NCBI GenBank assembly: GCA_964017235.1
Contig: OZ024936.1
Location: forward strand, 48,473,028 to 48,537,027
DNA: 64,000 nucleotides
Direction: 5' to 3'
Origin: Sabellastarte sp. h YS-2021
Taxonomy: Eukaryota; Annelida; Polychaeta; Sabellida; Sabellidae
Part shown: piece by piece, positions 36,977 through 48,457 of the stretch
Layout: each line of letters begins with the position of its first letter
Position numbering within the stretch: the stretch's first letter is position 1
Notes under the pieces: generated by a model
Database searches by the model: none
The model's input: only the letters and a program-made list of their open reading frames with translations
Told to the model about the DNA's origin: nothing
Program-made: the position numbers and the translations under genes

Positions 36977-37162
36977 AACAACACCCTAGTGGCAGCTGAT
37001 CAGGCAGGTCGGGTGAGAAGATCCACCCAGGTTCACCCGCGCCTGCGTGAGTTTACAGTAGCTCGCGATGCCTCAGTCAGACCCCGCAATACGGGGGGTC
37101 TCCATAGTAACCCACCTCCGTACAGAACTGTCACAACTCATCAGCCTACGTCACATGTTTAA
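36977..37162 (+). CDS. ADAM17: ADAM17 last coding exon, cytoplasmic-tail end
   Basis: Terminal coding exon after a CTTTTTACAG acceptor, 61 codons plus TAA. The tail starts NNTLVAADQAGRVRRSTQ, giving a basic kinase-type site (RVRRST), and contains NPPPYRT, a PPxY motif of the kind bound by WW domains. The whole tail of ~79 residues is shorter than the vertebrate one. The sequence outside these motifs is not recognisable as conserved. Confidence 0.88.
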   Translation, partial: NNTLVAADQAGRVRRSTQVHPRLREFTVARDASVRPRNTGGLHSNPPPYRTVTTHQPTSHV

Positions 37163-37740
37163 ACCTGAGAGAGAAAAGGGCAAATAGTAAAGACTCTTAA
37201 ATAATCCCCCAAAGCACTAGTGTCAAAGAATGTTATCAAAAAAATAGGTCCTAGCCAAAATTGCATCCGAGCCGAAGATTGGCCAGGAAAGGGGGGATAC
37301 GCTTTTTTAAAGCGATGGGTCATCAGATGATGTCTGAAAAACAGATACACTGTGCATGGATAATTTGGCAAGCTATTTTTGAAAACAACCAACAATGCCA
37401 GAACCAAAGCAACATCTGCAGGTTTTCTTTGATCGAGTTGAGTGAACAGAAGAAAATGGATTGTGTGAAAAAAAATCCGGATTTTCCATTTAATTACTGT
37501 TGTATGGCTTGGTGGAGGTGGAGGACTGTGCTCACCGAGTGTTCTCATTTCTTTCTGATGTGATTGCAGAATTGAGCAACTTTTTAAAAAAATGTTTTGT
37601 AAAGCCAACTTAGTTTTATGCATTCTTCCTCTGCATAATGTATTTTAAGTAAATTTCCTTACATTTTTATCTGCAATAAAACAAAACCTTGATGTCAAGT
37701 GAAAGTTATGTGTTAATAAAGCTAGAATGTTATTTATTCA
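37163..37740 (+). other. ADAM17: ADAM17 3' UTR with two polyadenylation signals
   Basis: Non-coding sequence after the ADAM17 stop. AATAAA hexamers sit at 37675-37680 and 37715-37720, so the transcript probably ends within a few tens of bases of 37,740. Antisense open frames of up to 154 codons here show no coding character. Confidence 0.6.
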
Positions 37741-37877
37741 AGGGTGTTACCTTTTTGTGATCAGATTTGTTAATTGCTTGTGTTACCTAAATTTTGTCTG
37801 ATAGTGATCTTCTTTGTTTGAGAGTTTATAAAAAAGCTTGCATTACATGTGTCTTGGTTACTTGTTTTATTACCCCA

Positions 37878-38990
37878 CAGCCCTTAAGGGCTGTTGGGGT
37901 ATTGTTTTCACCCATGGTGTCCGGATGGGCGGGCGGGCGGGCGGCGGGAAATAGTTTGTCCGGGCTGTATCTCAGAAACCGTAAGGTGTAGGGAGTTGAT
38001 ACTTGGTAGGGACATTGGTTAGGGGGTGTAGCTGTGCAACGTCATGGTCTGACCTTGATTTGACCTTTGACCTTGCCGTAGTGACCTTGAGTTTGAAAAT
38101 CTTGTCCGGGCTATATCTCGGAAACTGTAAGGTGTAGGAAGTTGATATTTGGTAGGGACATTGGTTAGGGGGTGTAGTTGTGCAACGTCATAGTCTGACC
38201 TTGATTTGACCTTTGACCTTGCCGTAGTGACCTTGACCTATAAAATGTTGTCCGGGCTATATCTCAGAAACTGTAAGGTGTAGGAAGTTGATACGTGGTA
38301 CGGATATTGGTTAGGGGGTGTAGGTGTGCAACGTCATGGTGTGACCTTGATTTGACCTTTGACCTTGCCGTAGTGGCCTTGACCTATAAAATCTTGTCCA
38401 GGCTATATCTCAGAAACCGTAAGGTGTAGGAAGTTGATACTTGGTAGGGATATTGCTTAGAGGGTGTAGGTGTGCAGCGTCATGGTCTGACCTTGATTTG
38501 ACCTTTGACCTTGCCGTAGTGACCTTGACCTATAAAATGTTGTCTGGGCTATATCTCAGAAACCGTAAGGTGTAGGAAGTTGATACTTGGTAGGGATATT
38601 GATTAGGGGGTGTAGGTGTGCAACGTCATGGTCTGACCTTGATTTGACCTTTAACCTTGCCGTAGTGACCTTGACCTATAAAATATTGTCCGGGCTTTAT
38701 CTCGGAAACTGTTAGGTGCAGGAAGTTGATATTTGGTAGAGACATTAGCTAGGGGGTGTAGGTGTGCAGCATCATGGTGTGACCTTGATTTGACCTTTGA
38801 CCTTGCCCTAGTGACCTTGACCTATAAAATCGTCAGGGCTGTATCTCGGAAACTGTAAGGTGTAGGAAGTTGATACTTGGTAGGGACATTGGTTATTGGC
38901 TATAGGTGTGTATTATCATGGTGTGACCTTAATTTGACCTTTTACCTTGCCGTAGTGACCTTGACCTTTAAAATCTTGTTGCACCTTTGG
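37878..38990 (+). mobile_element. Truncated Helitron/Helentron-like element with 146-bp satellite
   Basis: Begins with a near-perfect hairpin (TACCCCACAGCCCTT / AAGGGCTGTTGGGGTA) and a GGGCGGGCGGGCGGGCGG run, then seven units with GTCCGGGCTATATCTC at 37958, 38104, 38250, 38396, 38542, 38688 and 38832, spaced 146 bp (last 144). The layout matches the elements at 42218 and 43647, but no 3' hairpin/CTAG end is visible. Confidence 0.75.
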
Positions 38991-38999
38991 GTCTGTCTT

Positions 39000-39522
39000 T
39001 TGATGCAGATTAAGCAAAAGTCATATTAGAATTTATTAAGAATTTTACTTTCATAACTTCCCATTGTAAGAGATAGAATTTCATCAAGTGAGCCGCAAGA
39101 TTTTACTCCAACACCACACATAAGTATTCATTAAATGTATTACCACTTCTGTATGCATGGTAATATTCAAACCATCTAAACACAAATTCGGAAATGCAGA
39201 TGTCTATAAAGAGTGTTGAATTTTAGTTTGCTGATTAATGCTGTCATCGTGTCATTGAATTATCTTGTTTTAATACTTCATCTTTATACGCATTATCTTT
39301 CTTTTAAACATTATTTCTTCATTTAGACATTGTTTGGACCTTTATATAACTGACAGTGCTCTGAAAGTATCCTGAAGTTTGTACTGGTACAGTACTTCTA
39401 TATCTCATGGTGTTGAAAATATTTCCCAAGGCTGTGGGGTACGGGCATCTCTGATGCTATTTTTATGTATGTCATGGTGCAGATCTGATGTATTAGTGTA
39501 GGCGTCCATGTATGCGGGTGAG
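39000..39522. other. Intergenic sequence
   Basis: AT-rich; short open frames only. No feature recognised. Confidence 0.4.
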
Positions 39523-39916
39523 GTTTGTGGTAGTGATAAAGACGGCAAACCGGATAGTTGGTTTCTATTCGATTTATAAAAGAGTAAACGAAATCCGGTG
39601 ACAAATTCCAAGAACCGGTTCCGGAAATGTCACATATTTCACATCAAAACGTATAAAATATTGCACAAAAACGTTTAAAAATATTAACTTCTGTAATATT
39701 TTGCCAATATACACTGAAATAATATCCAAAACGTCTGTTTTATCATCAAATAAACCACATTTTAGTTGAAATTATTGTTCATGTACACGCACAGAAAGTT
39801 TTACAGCTTGACTACAGCTTGGTGTATACTAATTCGAACGAATCCGGTTTCCGCCGAATTTTTGTTTTCGGGACCCGGTTTCCATATTTACATTCGATCG
39901 TAACACTAGTTTGTGG
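39523..39916. mobile_element. hAT-like MITE with perfect 8-bp target duplication
   Basis: The element is 39531-39908, starting TAGTGATAAAGACGGC and ending CGATCGTAACACTA, flanked by identical GTTTGTGG at 39523-39530 and 39909-39916. Rich in CCGGTTTCC-type motifs. Related to 32857-33189. Confidence 0.8.
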
Positions 39917-40994
39917 ATACGGCTTGCGTGTATATATAAGTATATATAATATTAGCAAATTGATCAAAAGTAACATGTTATATATCTGATAGTGTGACTG
40001 TTGGGGGAGTTATGTTAAAATTGAATATTAGTTGGACACATCTAGTTGAATATTGGGCTTTCACCCATGTTAATTGTGGAAATAAACAATATGTTAATAG
40101 CTTCACAAGTACCCAGTTCTCTAGGGTTCATACTGTGTTTTCTCAACAGAGTATGTCCCATTTTCAAGTTACACGAGCAACGAGCAAGCTGTTACTGTTA
40201 CACCCCGATTTGAAGAGAAGATTGAACATTCACATGCTAGAAGTTTGGACAGCAGGAGTTTCCTCTATGTACATTTTCTGGTGTAAATATGTAATTATGA
40301 TATCACGCACAGAGATTTTATAGTTTCTAGTGTTGGTATTGAGTTGAAAGTTTAATGTCAGCATCAAAGTTGTACAAGTGGGTTTTCTGTAACGATTGAT
40401 ATTCAATTATGCCTTCTGATTGTGGAAAACAAAGAAATATTGTGAAAATTGTTCACCAATTTCTTTGAAATTATAATGAAATTGATGCTTTCGATGTCAA
40501 TATTAAAACTCACAACCATATATTGATTGATATTGAAATGTCAATGGAGAACACTTGTATTGTACTAGCATTGATATATCTGTTTATCTTTCACAATGAA
40601 TCAAGTTGAGGTGTTAACAATAATAACAGATAACATAACGTAGACACTGTATTAGAACAACCAGGATCCATTTTCAGTAACTTTCTTATTCTCACAATTA
40701 ACCTTATACTCTGAGTTTTCTGGGAAAAAAACTGACATTTTCTGAGAAATATTCTTCGAATAAAGAAAAATCTCTTTTTCATACTTTTACAAACTGAGAC
40801 TATATAGTATGTACTCATTTTTGATATGGTGTATGAGAAAAATTGCAAAACTTAAGGTGTCAATCAAGAAAAAGTGTATTTTCCTGATTTTATAGTCTAT
40901 ATAAACCATTTCTCTGTTCATTAATGAGTATTTGAATAAACCTTACAACCCTTGATAATGTTAGGTCATTTGTGTGATCAGTCGACAAAGTTCC
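39917..40994. other. Intergenic sequence
   Basis: No supported gene. Open frames up to 109 codons have no recognisable domain. Confidence 0.4.
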
Positions 40995-40999
40995 ATAAA

Positions 41000-41205
41000 T
41001 AAAGAAAGAAATGTAAAATTTGCCAGTGAGAAAACCCCATTCTCTTTCGTTTGCTTGTTAAGAAAAAAATTTTAACATTTTTCGGATTTTCATGACTACA
41101 TTAGGCTTCCAATCTTCCCAAATTCTGATTATTTTCTCTTATTTTTGAAAGGTGCCCCTGAGTGACGAATTTCAAAAACTAGCAAATTTCTCATCTCTTA
41201 CTTAG
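41000..41205. repeat. Unclassified dispersed repeat, second copy
   Basis: Partner of 18975-19200; shares GCCAGTGAGAAAACCCCATT and similar weakly inverted ends. Confidence 0.4.
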
Positions 41206-42217
41206 TGTTGTCTCTTGTTATGTAATTTCAGCATTTGGCCTCAGTGGTAATTTTTCTCATGCTGTAGTGAACTCTTGCATATATTATATATGATTTTTCA
41301 TCCGTTGCCTATAGGAAAGAAAGTTTCATGTGTCTTTGTGTTCTCAAAACAAGTTGTCACAGTTTATTTTTTATTTATCTTGCTTTACATCTGTGATATG
41401 ATGTATCCTCATTTATACTTTAATTATTTTTGTAATAAAATATTCCAGTCATATATATAATGTCTTTCTTTTTTTTTTTTTTTTTTTTGATGGGAAATTT
41501 AACAGTTGCTTTGTAAACCCTGGTAGTTTACATTAACAACATATATTTTCACCAGCTTGTATGCACTGCCTTTACTCAACTTAATAACTCCTTATCATGT
41601 TACTCCTTACCAGTGAAATAATTCCTGTTAAATACATGCAAGTTGCATGCAATGCCCCAAACCTTTATATTTTATTGCATAAAATACCCTTACCTTATCC
41701 TCACTAGTGCTTATGTGTTGGCGGGAGCAAACATGTATGACCAAATGAGAATATTTTAAAATAAATATTCTTGTCGGTACCAGTATGTATATGCATGACC
41801 GCGCATGCGCGTGCACTGGAAGAACCCTGTTAAGCCTCACTGTTATTTTGGTCACGAGGGAGTAAACATCGTTTAACACAATCTTCGTTTGCGAAGAATT
41901 TCAACATGGCTGGCAAGGAAGGAGATGTTTTTTTAAATGAATTAACGCTTTAATAAAAATTGGAAGGTTTTCTTCTTTCTTTTGATGTTTGCCAGCCTTT
42001 TTCATCAGGAAGTCTGCATTTTTGAGTGGATCTACGGCGCTTACAGACCTTTTACATAGTTAGTGGTAGGGTCCTGTTCGCCAATTAAGAAGATTTTCAC
42101 GACATTTTACGAAAAGAATTCATCTTCTGACCCTCTGCAGCTTATAGTAGCACGTCTAGAAGCTATGCAAGGTCTTATTAATGAACAGAAGAACCCCATA
42201 GATAGTCTTCTGCTTCA
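41206..42217. other. Intergenic sequence, nothing assigned
   Basis: Includes a ~20-base T run near 41,470 and a GCGCATGCGCGTGC patch at ~41,801. A frame from ~42,063 reads into the adjacent element and shows no known domain. MAGKEGDVFLNEL at ~41,906 soon meets stops. Confidence 0.35.
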
Positions 42218-43640
42218 TTGTATCCACCGGATGCTATCCGGTGGATACTATGGATTTGACTTCGTTACGCCTATGCCGCCGCCGCAGTGTGTAGAGAGCT
42301 TTCACTGTTACCGCTCTAACGAAAAAAATATTATAGCTAGCCTTCTCAAATTTGCAGGATATATTCATAGCCATAAAATCTTGCGTGGGAATATTTTTGG
42401 CCTCATTTTGAAAAACAAGATGACCGCCACGGGTGTTTTTCGACTTTAAACAAGGACTTTTGGTGGACCTCTAGAGCAAAGGGTATTATAGGTAGAGATC
42501 TCAAATTCACAGGATATGTTCCTCATTATAAAATCTTGACTGGGATTATTTTTGGCCTCATTTTGAAAAACAAGATGGCCGCCACAGGCGTTTCTTTGCA
42601 GTCATGAAAAGTGCTTATATCTCCCTTATTATTGGTCCTAGAGGTTTGGGATGGTAAACCAACCTATAGGAAATCATGGGCTGGGAATCTTTTGGTGTGG
42701 TCAGATTTGACCTTGGACCCCTCCTTCAAGGTCAAACGAGGATAGCCAAACTTAAAAGTGCTTATAACTCACTTATTATTGGTCCTAAAGGTTTGGGATG
42801 GTAAACCAACCTATAGGAAATCATGGGCTGGGAGTCTTTTGGTATGGTCGGATTTGACCTTGGACCCCTCCTTCAAGGTCAAACGAGCATAGCCAAAGTT
42901 AAAAGTGCTTATAACTTATAAGCTTATAACTTATAAGCTTATTATCGGTCCTAGAGGTTTGGGATGGTAAACCAAACTACAGGAAATCATGGGCTGGGAA
43001 TCTATTGCTTCGGTCGGATTTGACCTTGGGCCCCTCCTTCAAGGTCAAATGAGGATATCCCAACTTAAAAGTGCTTATAACTTGCTTATTATTGGTCCTA
43101 GAGGTTTGGGATGGTAAACCAACATATAGGAAATCATGGGCTGGGAATCTATTGCTGTGGTCGGATTTGACCTTGGACCCCTCCTTCAAGGTCAAACGAG
43201 GATAGTACACAAAATCATGTGCTGGGAATCTATTGCTGTGGTCGGATTTGACCTTGGACCCTCCATCAAGGTCAAACGAGGATAGCCAAACTTAAAAGTG
43301 CTTATAACTCGCTTATTATTGGTCCTAGAGCTTTGGAATGGTAAACCAAAATCTAGGAAATCATGGGCTGGGAATCTTTTGGTGTGATCGGATTTGACCT
43401 TTGGCCCCTCTTTCAAGGTCAAATGAGGATTGCCAAAATTAGTGTTTATATCTTGCTTATTCGTATTCCTAGAGGTTTGCAGTGTCACATCAACCTATAG
43501 GAAATCATGGGCTAAGAATCTTTTGATATGGTCAGATTTCACCTTGGGCTTCTTCAAGGTTAAGCGATGTTAGAATGGCTTTGGTGAGTTTTCTTCTGGT
43601 GGATACAATTTGCATCGGTTCTCCGATGCGATAGGTCTAG
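42218..43640 (+). mobile_element. Helitron/Helentron-like non-autonomous element with CTAG end
   Basis: The 5' end TTGTATCCACCGGAT opens a perfect 13-bp-stem hairpin (42220-42248). Near the 3' end its complement GGTGGATACAA recurs, followed by a 7-bp-stem hairpin (GCATCGG-TTCT-CCGATGC, 43612-43629) and the terminus CTAG at 43637-43640 with T next to it. A 5' end repeated inverted before a 3' hairpin and CTAG is rolling-circle element structure. Internal: two ~160-bp units, then the 146-bp monomer at 42603-43560. No protein encoded. Confidence 0.82.
42603..43560 (+). repeat. 146-bp tandem array, about 6 units
   Basis: Same monomer as 7666-8480 although the surrounding element has different termini. 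One unit is lengthened by ~20 bp through a CTTATAACTTATAAG duplication near 42,915. Confidence 0.88.
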
Positions 43641-43646
43641 TTGTTA

Positions 43647-46399
43647 TTGTATCCCCGGACGAAAGTCGGGGATACTTAGGATTCAGTACGGTCACGCCGC
43701 CGCCGCCGCAGAGATTTCCTTTTGGACGCGATAACTTAAAAAATATTTTAGTTACAACTTTCAAATTTGGTATGTGGGTATATATGGGCAATGCCACGAA
43801 CGCTATTGTTTTGTAACCTTGACCTTCAATCTCAAGGTCACTGGTGGCCTCTTAAAGGTCAGATTTTGGCCATTTTTTCACTTTTTGGCCCAGTTCTCCT
43901 ATACAGAAAGTCAGATCATCCTATGGCTGGTATATATAATACATATATATGTCCTCTGTAAGCATGCAGAAATTTGACCTTGAAGCTCTTCATTGAAGGT
44001 CATCCACTGACCGCCAAAGTACCTGACCGAGGGTCATTTTTGGCCTTTTTGGAGATATTTTCACACTTAATGCTGACTATATTGCATGGAAACTATTGAA
44101 AATGGCTTTGGAGGTTGAGTACATGAGGGACTTCTACCATCCAGGCTTACTGGTTACAGATCTTCATTTAAGGTCATCCACTGACCGCCAAAGTACCTGA
44201 CCAAGGGTCATTTGTGGCAAATTTGGAGATATTTTCACACTTAATGCGGACTACATTGCATGGAAACTATTGAAAATGGCTTTGGAGGTTGAGTACATGA
44301 TGGACTTCTACCATCCAGGCTTACTGGTTACAGATCTTCATTTAAGGTCATCCACTGACCGCCAAAGTACCTGACCGAGGGTCATTTTTGGCCCTCTATT
44401 TGTTTGTTTGTTTGTGAACAAGATAACTCAAAAACTGACAGATGGATTTTGATAAAATTTTTAGGATATGTCCAAAATGGTAAAAGGAAGATATGATTAA
44501 ATTTTGGGAGTGATCCGGATCACTGTCTGGATCTTCTGGATCCATGAAATTTAATTTTTAAAGACAGATAACTCAAAAACTTATGGGTGCATTTTGATGA
44601 AATTTTCAGGAAATGTCCTTAATGGGATGAGGAACAAGTGATTAGATTTTGGGAGTGATCTGGATCACTGTCTGGATCATCTGGATCCAGGCTGCAACAT
44701 AATTTTAGGATGAATTTTGATGATATTTTTAGGATATGTTACAAATGGTAAAAGGAAGAAGTGGTAAAAGGAAGAAATGATTCAATTTTGCGAGTGATCT
44801 GGACCACTATCTGGATCTTCTGGATCCATGAAATATAATTTTTAAAGACAAATAGCTCAAAAAGTCATGGGTGGATTTTGATGAAATTTTCAGGAAATGT
44901 CCTAAATGGGACAAGGAACAAGTGATTAGATTTTGGGAGTGATCTGGATCATCTGGAGCCTGGCTGCCAGATGTGTTTGTGTACAAGATAAATCAAAAAC
45001 TTATGGACGGATTTTGATAAAATTTTCAGGATATGTCTGAAAAGGTAAAAGGATGAAATGATTGAATTTTGGAAGTGATCCGGATCACTATATGGATCTT
45101 CTGGATCCATGAAATGTAATTTTTAAAGACAGATACCGCAAAAAGTTATGGATGGATTGTGATGACATTTTCAGCAAATGACCTAAATGGTACAAGGAAC
45201 AAGTGATTTTTGGAGTGATCTGGATCATCTGGATCCAGGCTGCAACAGAATTTTAGGATGAATTTTGATGATATTTTTAGGATATGTTACAAATGGTAAA
45301 AGAAAGAAGTGGTAAAAGGAAGAAATGATTCAATTTTGCGAGTGATCTGGACCACTATCTGGATCTTCTGGATCCATGAAATATAATTTTAAAGACAAAT
45401 AGCTCAAAAAGTCATGGGTGGATTTTGATGAAATTTTCAGGAAATGTCCTAAATGGGACAAGGAACAAGTGATTAGATTTTGGGAGTGATCTGGATCATC
45501 TGGAGCCAGGCTGCCAGATGTGTTTGTGTACAAGATAAATCAAAAACTTATGGACGGATTTTGATAAAATTTTCAGGATATGTCTGAAAAGGTAAAAGGA
45601 TGAAATGATTGAATTTTGGAAGTGATCCGGATCACTATATGGATCTTCTGGATCCATGAAATGTAATTTTTAAAGACAGATACCGCAAAAAGTTATGGAT
45701 GGATTGTTTCAGCAAATGGCCTAAATGGTACAAGGAACAAGTGATTAAATTTTTGGAGTGATCTGGATCACTGTCGGGATCATCTGGATCCAGGCTGCCA
45801 CATAATCTTGGGATGGACTTTGATATTTTTAGGATATGTTACAAATGGTAAAAGGAAGAAGTGGTAAAAGGAAGAAATGATTCAATTTTACGAGTGATCT
45901 GGACCACTATCTGGATCTTCTGGATCCAAGAAATGTAATTTTTAAAGACAAATAGCTCAAAAAGTCATGGATGAATTTTTATGAAATTTTCAGGAAATGT
46001 CTTAAATGGGACAAAGAACACGTGATTAGTTTTTGGGAGTAATCTGGATCACTGTCTGGATCATGTGGATCCAGGCTGCCAGATGTGTTTGTGTACAAGA
46101 TAACTAAAAAACTTATGGACGGATTTTGATGAAATTTTTAGAATATGTCTGAAAAGGTAAAAGGATGAAATGAGTGAATTTTGGAAGTGATCCGGATCAC
46201 TATATGGATCTTCTGGATCCATGAAATGTAATTTTTAAAGATAGATATAAGTGAAAGAACTAGTGATTAGCTTTTGGGAGTAATCTGGTACTATGGAGAA
46301 TCCTGACCTGGTGCTCCAGGAAACAGGCTCAAGACCGACATATTCACGCCTTAACTATGTCCCGTCCGGGGATACACTGCATCGAGACGCAATCTCTAG
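43647..46399 (+). mobile_element. Helitron/Helentron-like non-autonomous element with higher-order satellite
   Basis: Starts 6 bp after the previous element's CTAG: TTGTATCCCCGGACG with a GTATCCCCGAC-type hairpin and CGCCGCCGCCGCCG, and ends CGTCCGGGGATAC ... TCTCTAG. The 5' end is thus inverted at the 3' subterminus. The expected 3' hairpin is damaged (GCATCGAGACGCAATC). Core: ~2.3 units of 174 bp (from 43,997), then units of ~142-145 bp. Confidence 0.78.
44400..46260 (+). repeat. ~142-145-bp tandem array organised in ~550-bp higher-order units
   Basis: Monomers carry GATAACTCAAAAACT, ATTTTGATGAAATTTTCAGG and GGATCTTCTGGATCC. Four-monomer blocks repeat with CCAGGCTGCAACA-type landmarks at about 44,689, 45,236 and 45,791. 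Several monomers contain the 16-bp palindrome AGTGATCCGGATCACT. Confidence 0.85.
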
Positions 46400-48067
46400 T
46401 TAAATACAGATGTAAAGATGGCAGAAACTGCAGTTCTTATAGATCTACCTCTTCAAATAAGATCTCCACCTCACAAAGGGTAGTACCTCTGTCTCCTCTA
46501 GTGAGGTAAATATGGCAGAGGCAACCCCTGTAAAAGAAAAATCCACTATGAACACAAGTTTTCTCATCAGATAATTTCAGAGCTACAAGTTGCAGAAATT
46601 CATCTGAAAACAAATGGCAGTTCTTCCTATGGTGAGGTAAACTCGGCAGATGCTGCACTTGGTCAAGTAGAACTTCCTGGAGTCGGACCTTCTCAACCAG
46701 TTTTTTCATTCCAATATTACTGATCATAATGGAAATAATTAAATTTCACTGGTCAGTTATTTACAACAACAGAGAGGATGACCATGTAAATGAAGGTTTT
46801 CTTCTAGAGGGAATTATTACGTAGTGTTATAGTTTTTCAGAGGCTAGAACGTCTCTGAAAAGCCTGCATTCTTTGTCTTCTCTCTCCCAGGACAAGATCT
46901 CCATGACTGGGGAGGAAGAGGCTCATGGTGACAGAACATCAATTACAAACAACTAACAACTCTGTCTTTGATGAGGTAGATACAACAGAAGCGGCTTGAG
47001 ATCAAGAAGAACTACCTAAGTTAAACCTTCTCATCCATTCAATTTGGTATGGAAAGGGTTTGCTTTCTTCACTTTTCTACCTTGTGCGAGATCTGTGTTG
47101 GGGTTTCTCATTGTAAAACACATCAATTGATTTCTCAACAACTGCTCACAAGTGCCAAGAATTCTTCAGAAGCATTTGTTCTATCTACCTTGTCTTCCAT
47201 GCACTTTAAAACACAGCATATTCAAATGCTGGGGTAGTCCATCTTCTGGTCATAAATACCGGCTAGTAACCCTCAACTTGGACGAAATACTGCAGTGTTT
47301 TGGATCCATTGGACCAACACTTCTTTAAGGCATTGAAGTACTGCTCAGCCACATTCAAACCCAATTTCTTTCTTCTCATTTATTGGGAAGTTTTAGAAAT
47401 TATAGAAGAGGTATCAATGATAAGTATTTGCAACATGAACTGGCTAGTCGTGATACCATGCCTTTTCCATGCTTTTTCCTGCATCTATCTAACATGACAG
47501 AGATTGGCAGGAATCTTCAGTTATAGAAATTATGACCACAGCTACACTTTATGGCAAGAGTTCTTTTTTAGTAAAACAGACAAGAACTAACAGAACGCAT
47601 CACAAGCCATCAGAGGTGGAGTGTTATACTGTTGGAAGTGACAACCAAGGTATAAAAGAAATAATGGCTGGATCTTGTCTGTTGTTTTACTGCAACATCT
47701 ATTTTAAAAACAAATGTCATCTCGAAGTTGTGCACATTCTGCAATTCGGTTTAACACTGAAGCTACCTTATTGAATTGTCGAGAATTCCCACAATTCATA
47801 GCGGATATATTTTGACAGGAGAAACCACAATAATAAGTGTGTTTTAAATGATTGTATACGTTTATAAGCTCAGTAAAATGTGTACAAGCCTACAGTTTTA
47901 CAGCACATTGGTGTGACCTGTGAGGGTAGTGTATTAATTAAAACATCACACGATCCCAGCTTTGAGGATGCAAACCGCAAGGTAATCAGTACTCCATTTG
48001 CGAAGGTGGATAGGTAGTCGCGTTACATCTATCAGACGCGTTCTTCCTCACTCCCAGGTACAGCTAA
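46400..48067. other. Decayed, possibly once-coding sequence
   Basis: Short diverged phrases recur on the plus strand (GGTGAGGTAAACTCGGCAGA at ~46,633 and GATGAGGTAGATACAACAGA at ~46,970, with a similar GTGAGGTAAATATGGCAGA at ~46,501). They could be remnants of a repetitive protein. No domain recognised. Confidence 0.3.
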
Positions 48068-48265
48068 ATGCTTCATTGTTTCTTTGCTGATGAAAGAATG
48101 CACCTTGTCATAGGTCGTTCTTTTCAGTTCACAACCCTACCCTTTGGTGTAGCAACGGCTCCACTCGAATTTGTCCGTGTAGCACCACATTCATCAGTAT
48201 TGAGACCACTGGTTATATACTGCCGCCTATGTCACACATTTGCTTGTAAAAATCAAAGCAATTAG
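48068..48265 (+). pseudogene. Reverse transcriptase fragment, DIRS-like
   Basis: Contains FQFTTLPFGVATAPLEFVRV, equivalent to the RT segment FTSLPFGLATAPLVF in DIRS element A. No YLDD motif and no flanking domains; an isolated dead fragment. Confidence 0.65.
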
Positions 48266-48457
48266 TGGCCTGTGTACAGAAACTACATTGGGTGATAAGC
48301 TTTTGAACTCAGAACTCATCCCAACAAAACACTTCCACTTCTTCGAAATATTTGCCAGTCTTAAATTATATCTGGTTTTTTTTTTGAAGAACTAACTTTA
48401 GGCGCAACTTAGTAAAGGCTGCACCCATACCAATTAAAATTATTTTGTATCTGTATA

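Larger units (their letters stand above)
3363..37162 (+). other. ADAM17: ADAM17/TACE-like metalloprotease gene, 3' part (catalytic domain to stop codon)
   Basis: Membrane-anchored zinc metalloprotease (sheddase) of the ADAM17 type. Spliced exons read without a break from the catalytic domain to a stop at 37160-37162, each bounded by AG/GT with matching phases. Seen in order: a cassette present in two versions, the AYYKDGY segment, [12 protein letters not shown] (the HExGHxxGxxH zinc site), a disintegrin-like region with GEECDPG, a cysteine-rich membrane-proximal region, a CANDIS-like amphipathic helix, a transmembrane helix and a ~79-residue tail. ADAM10 is excluded by the residues around the zinc site and by the CANDIS-like segment. 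The signal peptide, prodomain and first part of the catalytic domain must lie upstream of position 1. Introns are large and crowded with transposons. Confidence 0.93.

Noticed and set aside
37159..37623. 154-codon antisense frame over the ADAM17 3' UTR
   Set aside because: No recognisable domain, low complexity, and located in the 3' UTR of a real gene.
42063..42449. 128-codon frame before the Helitron-like element
   Set aside because: It crosses the element's 5' boundary and hairpin, so it cannot be one old coding sequence.
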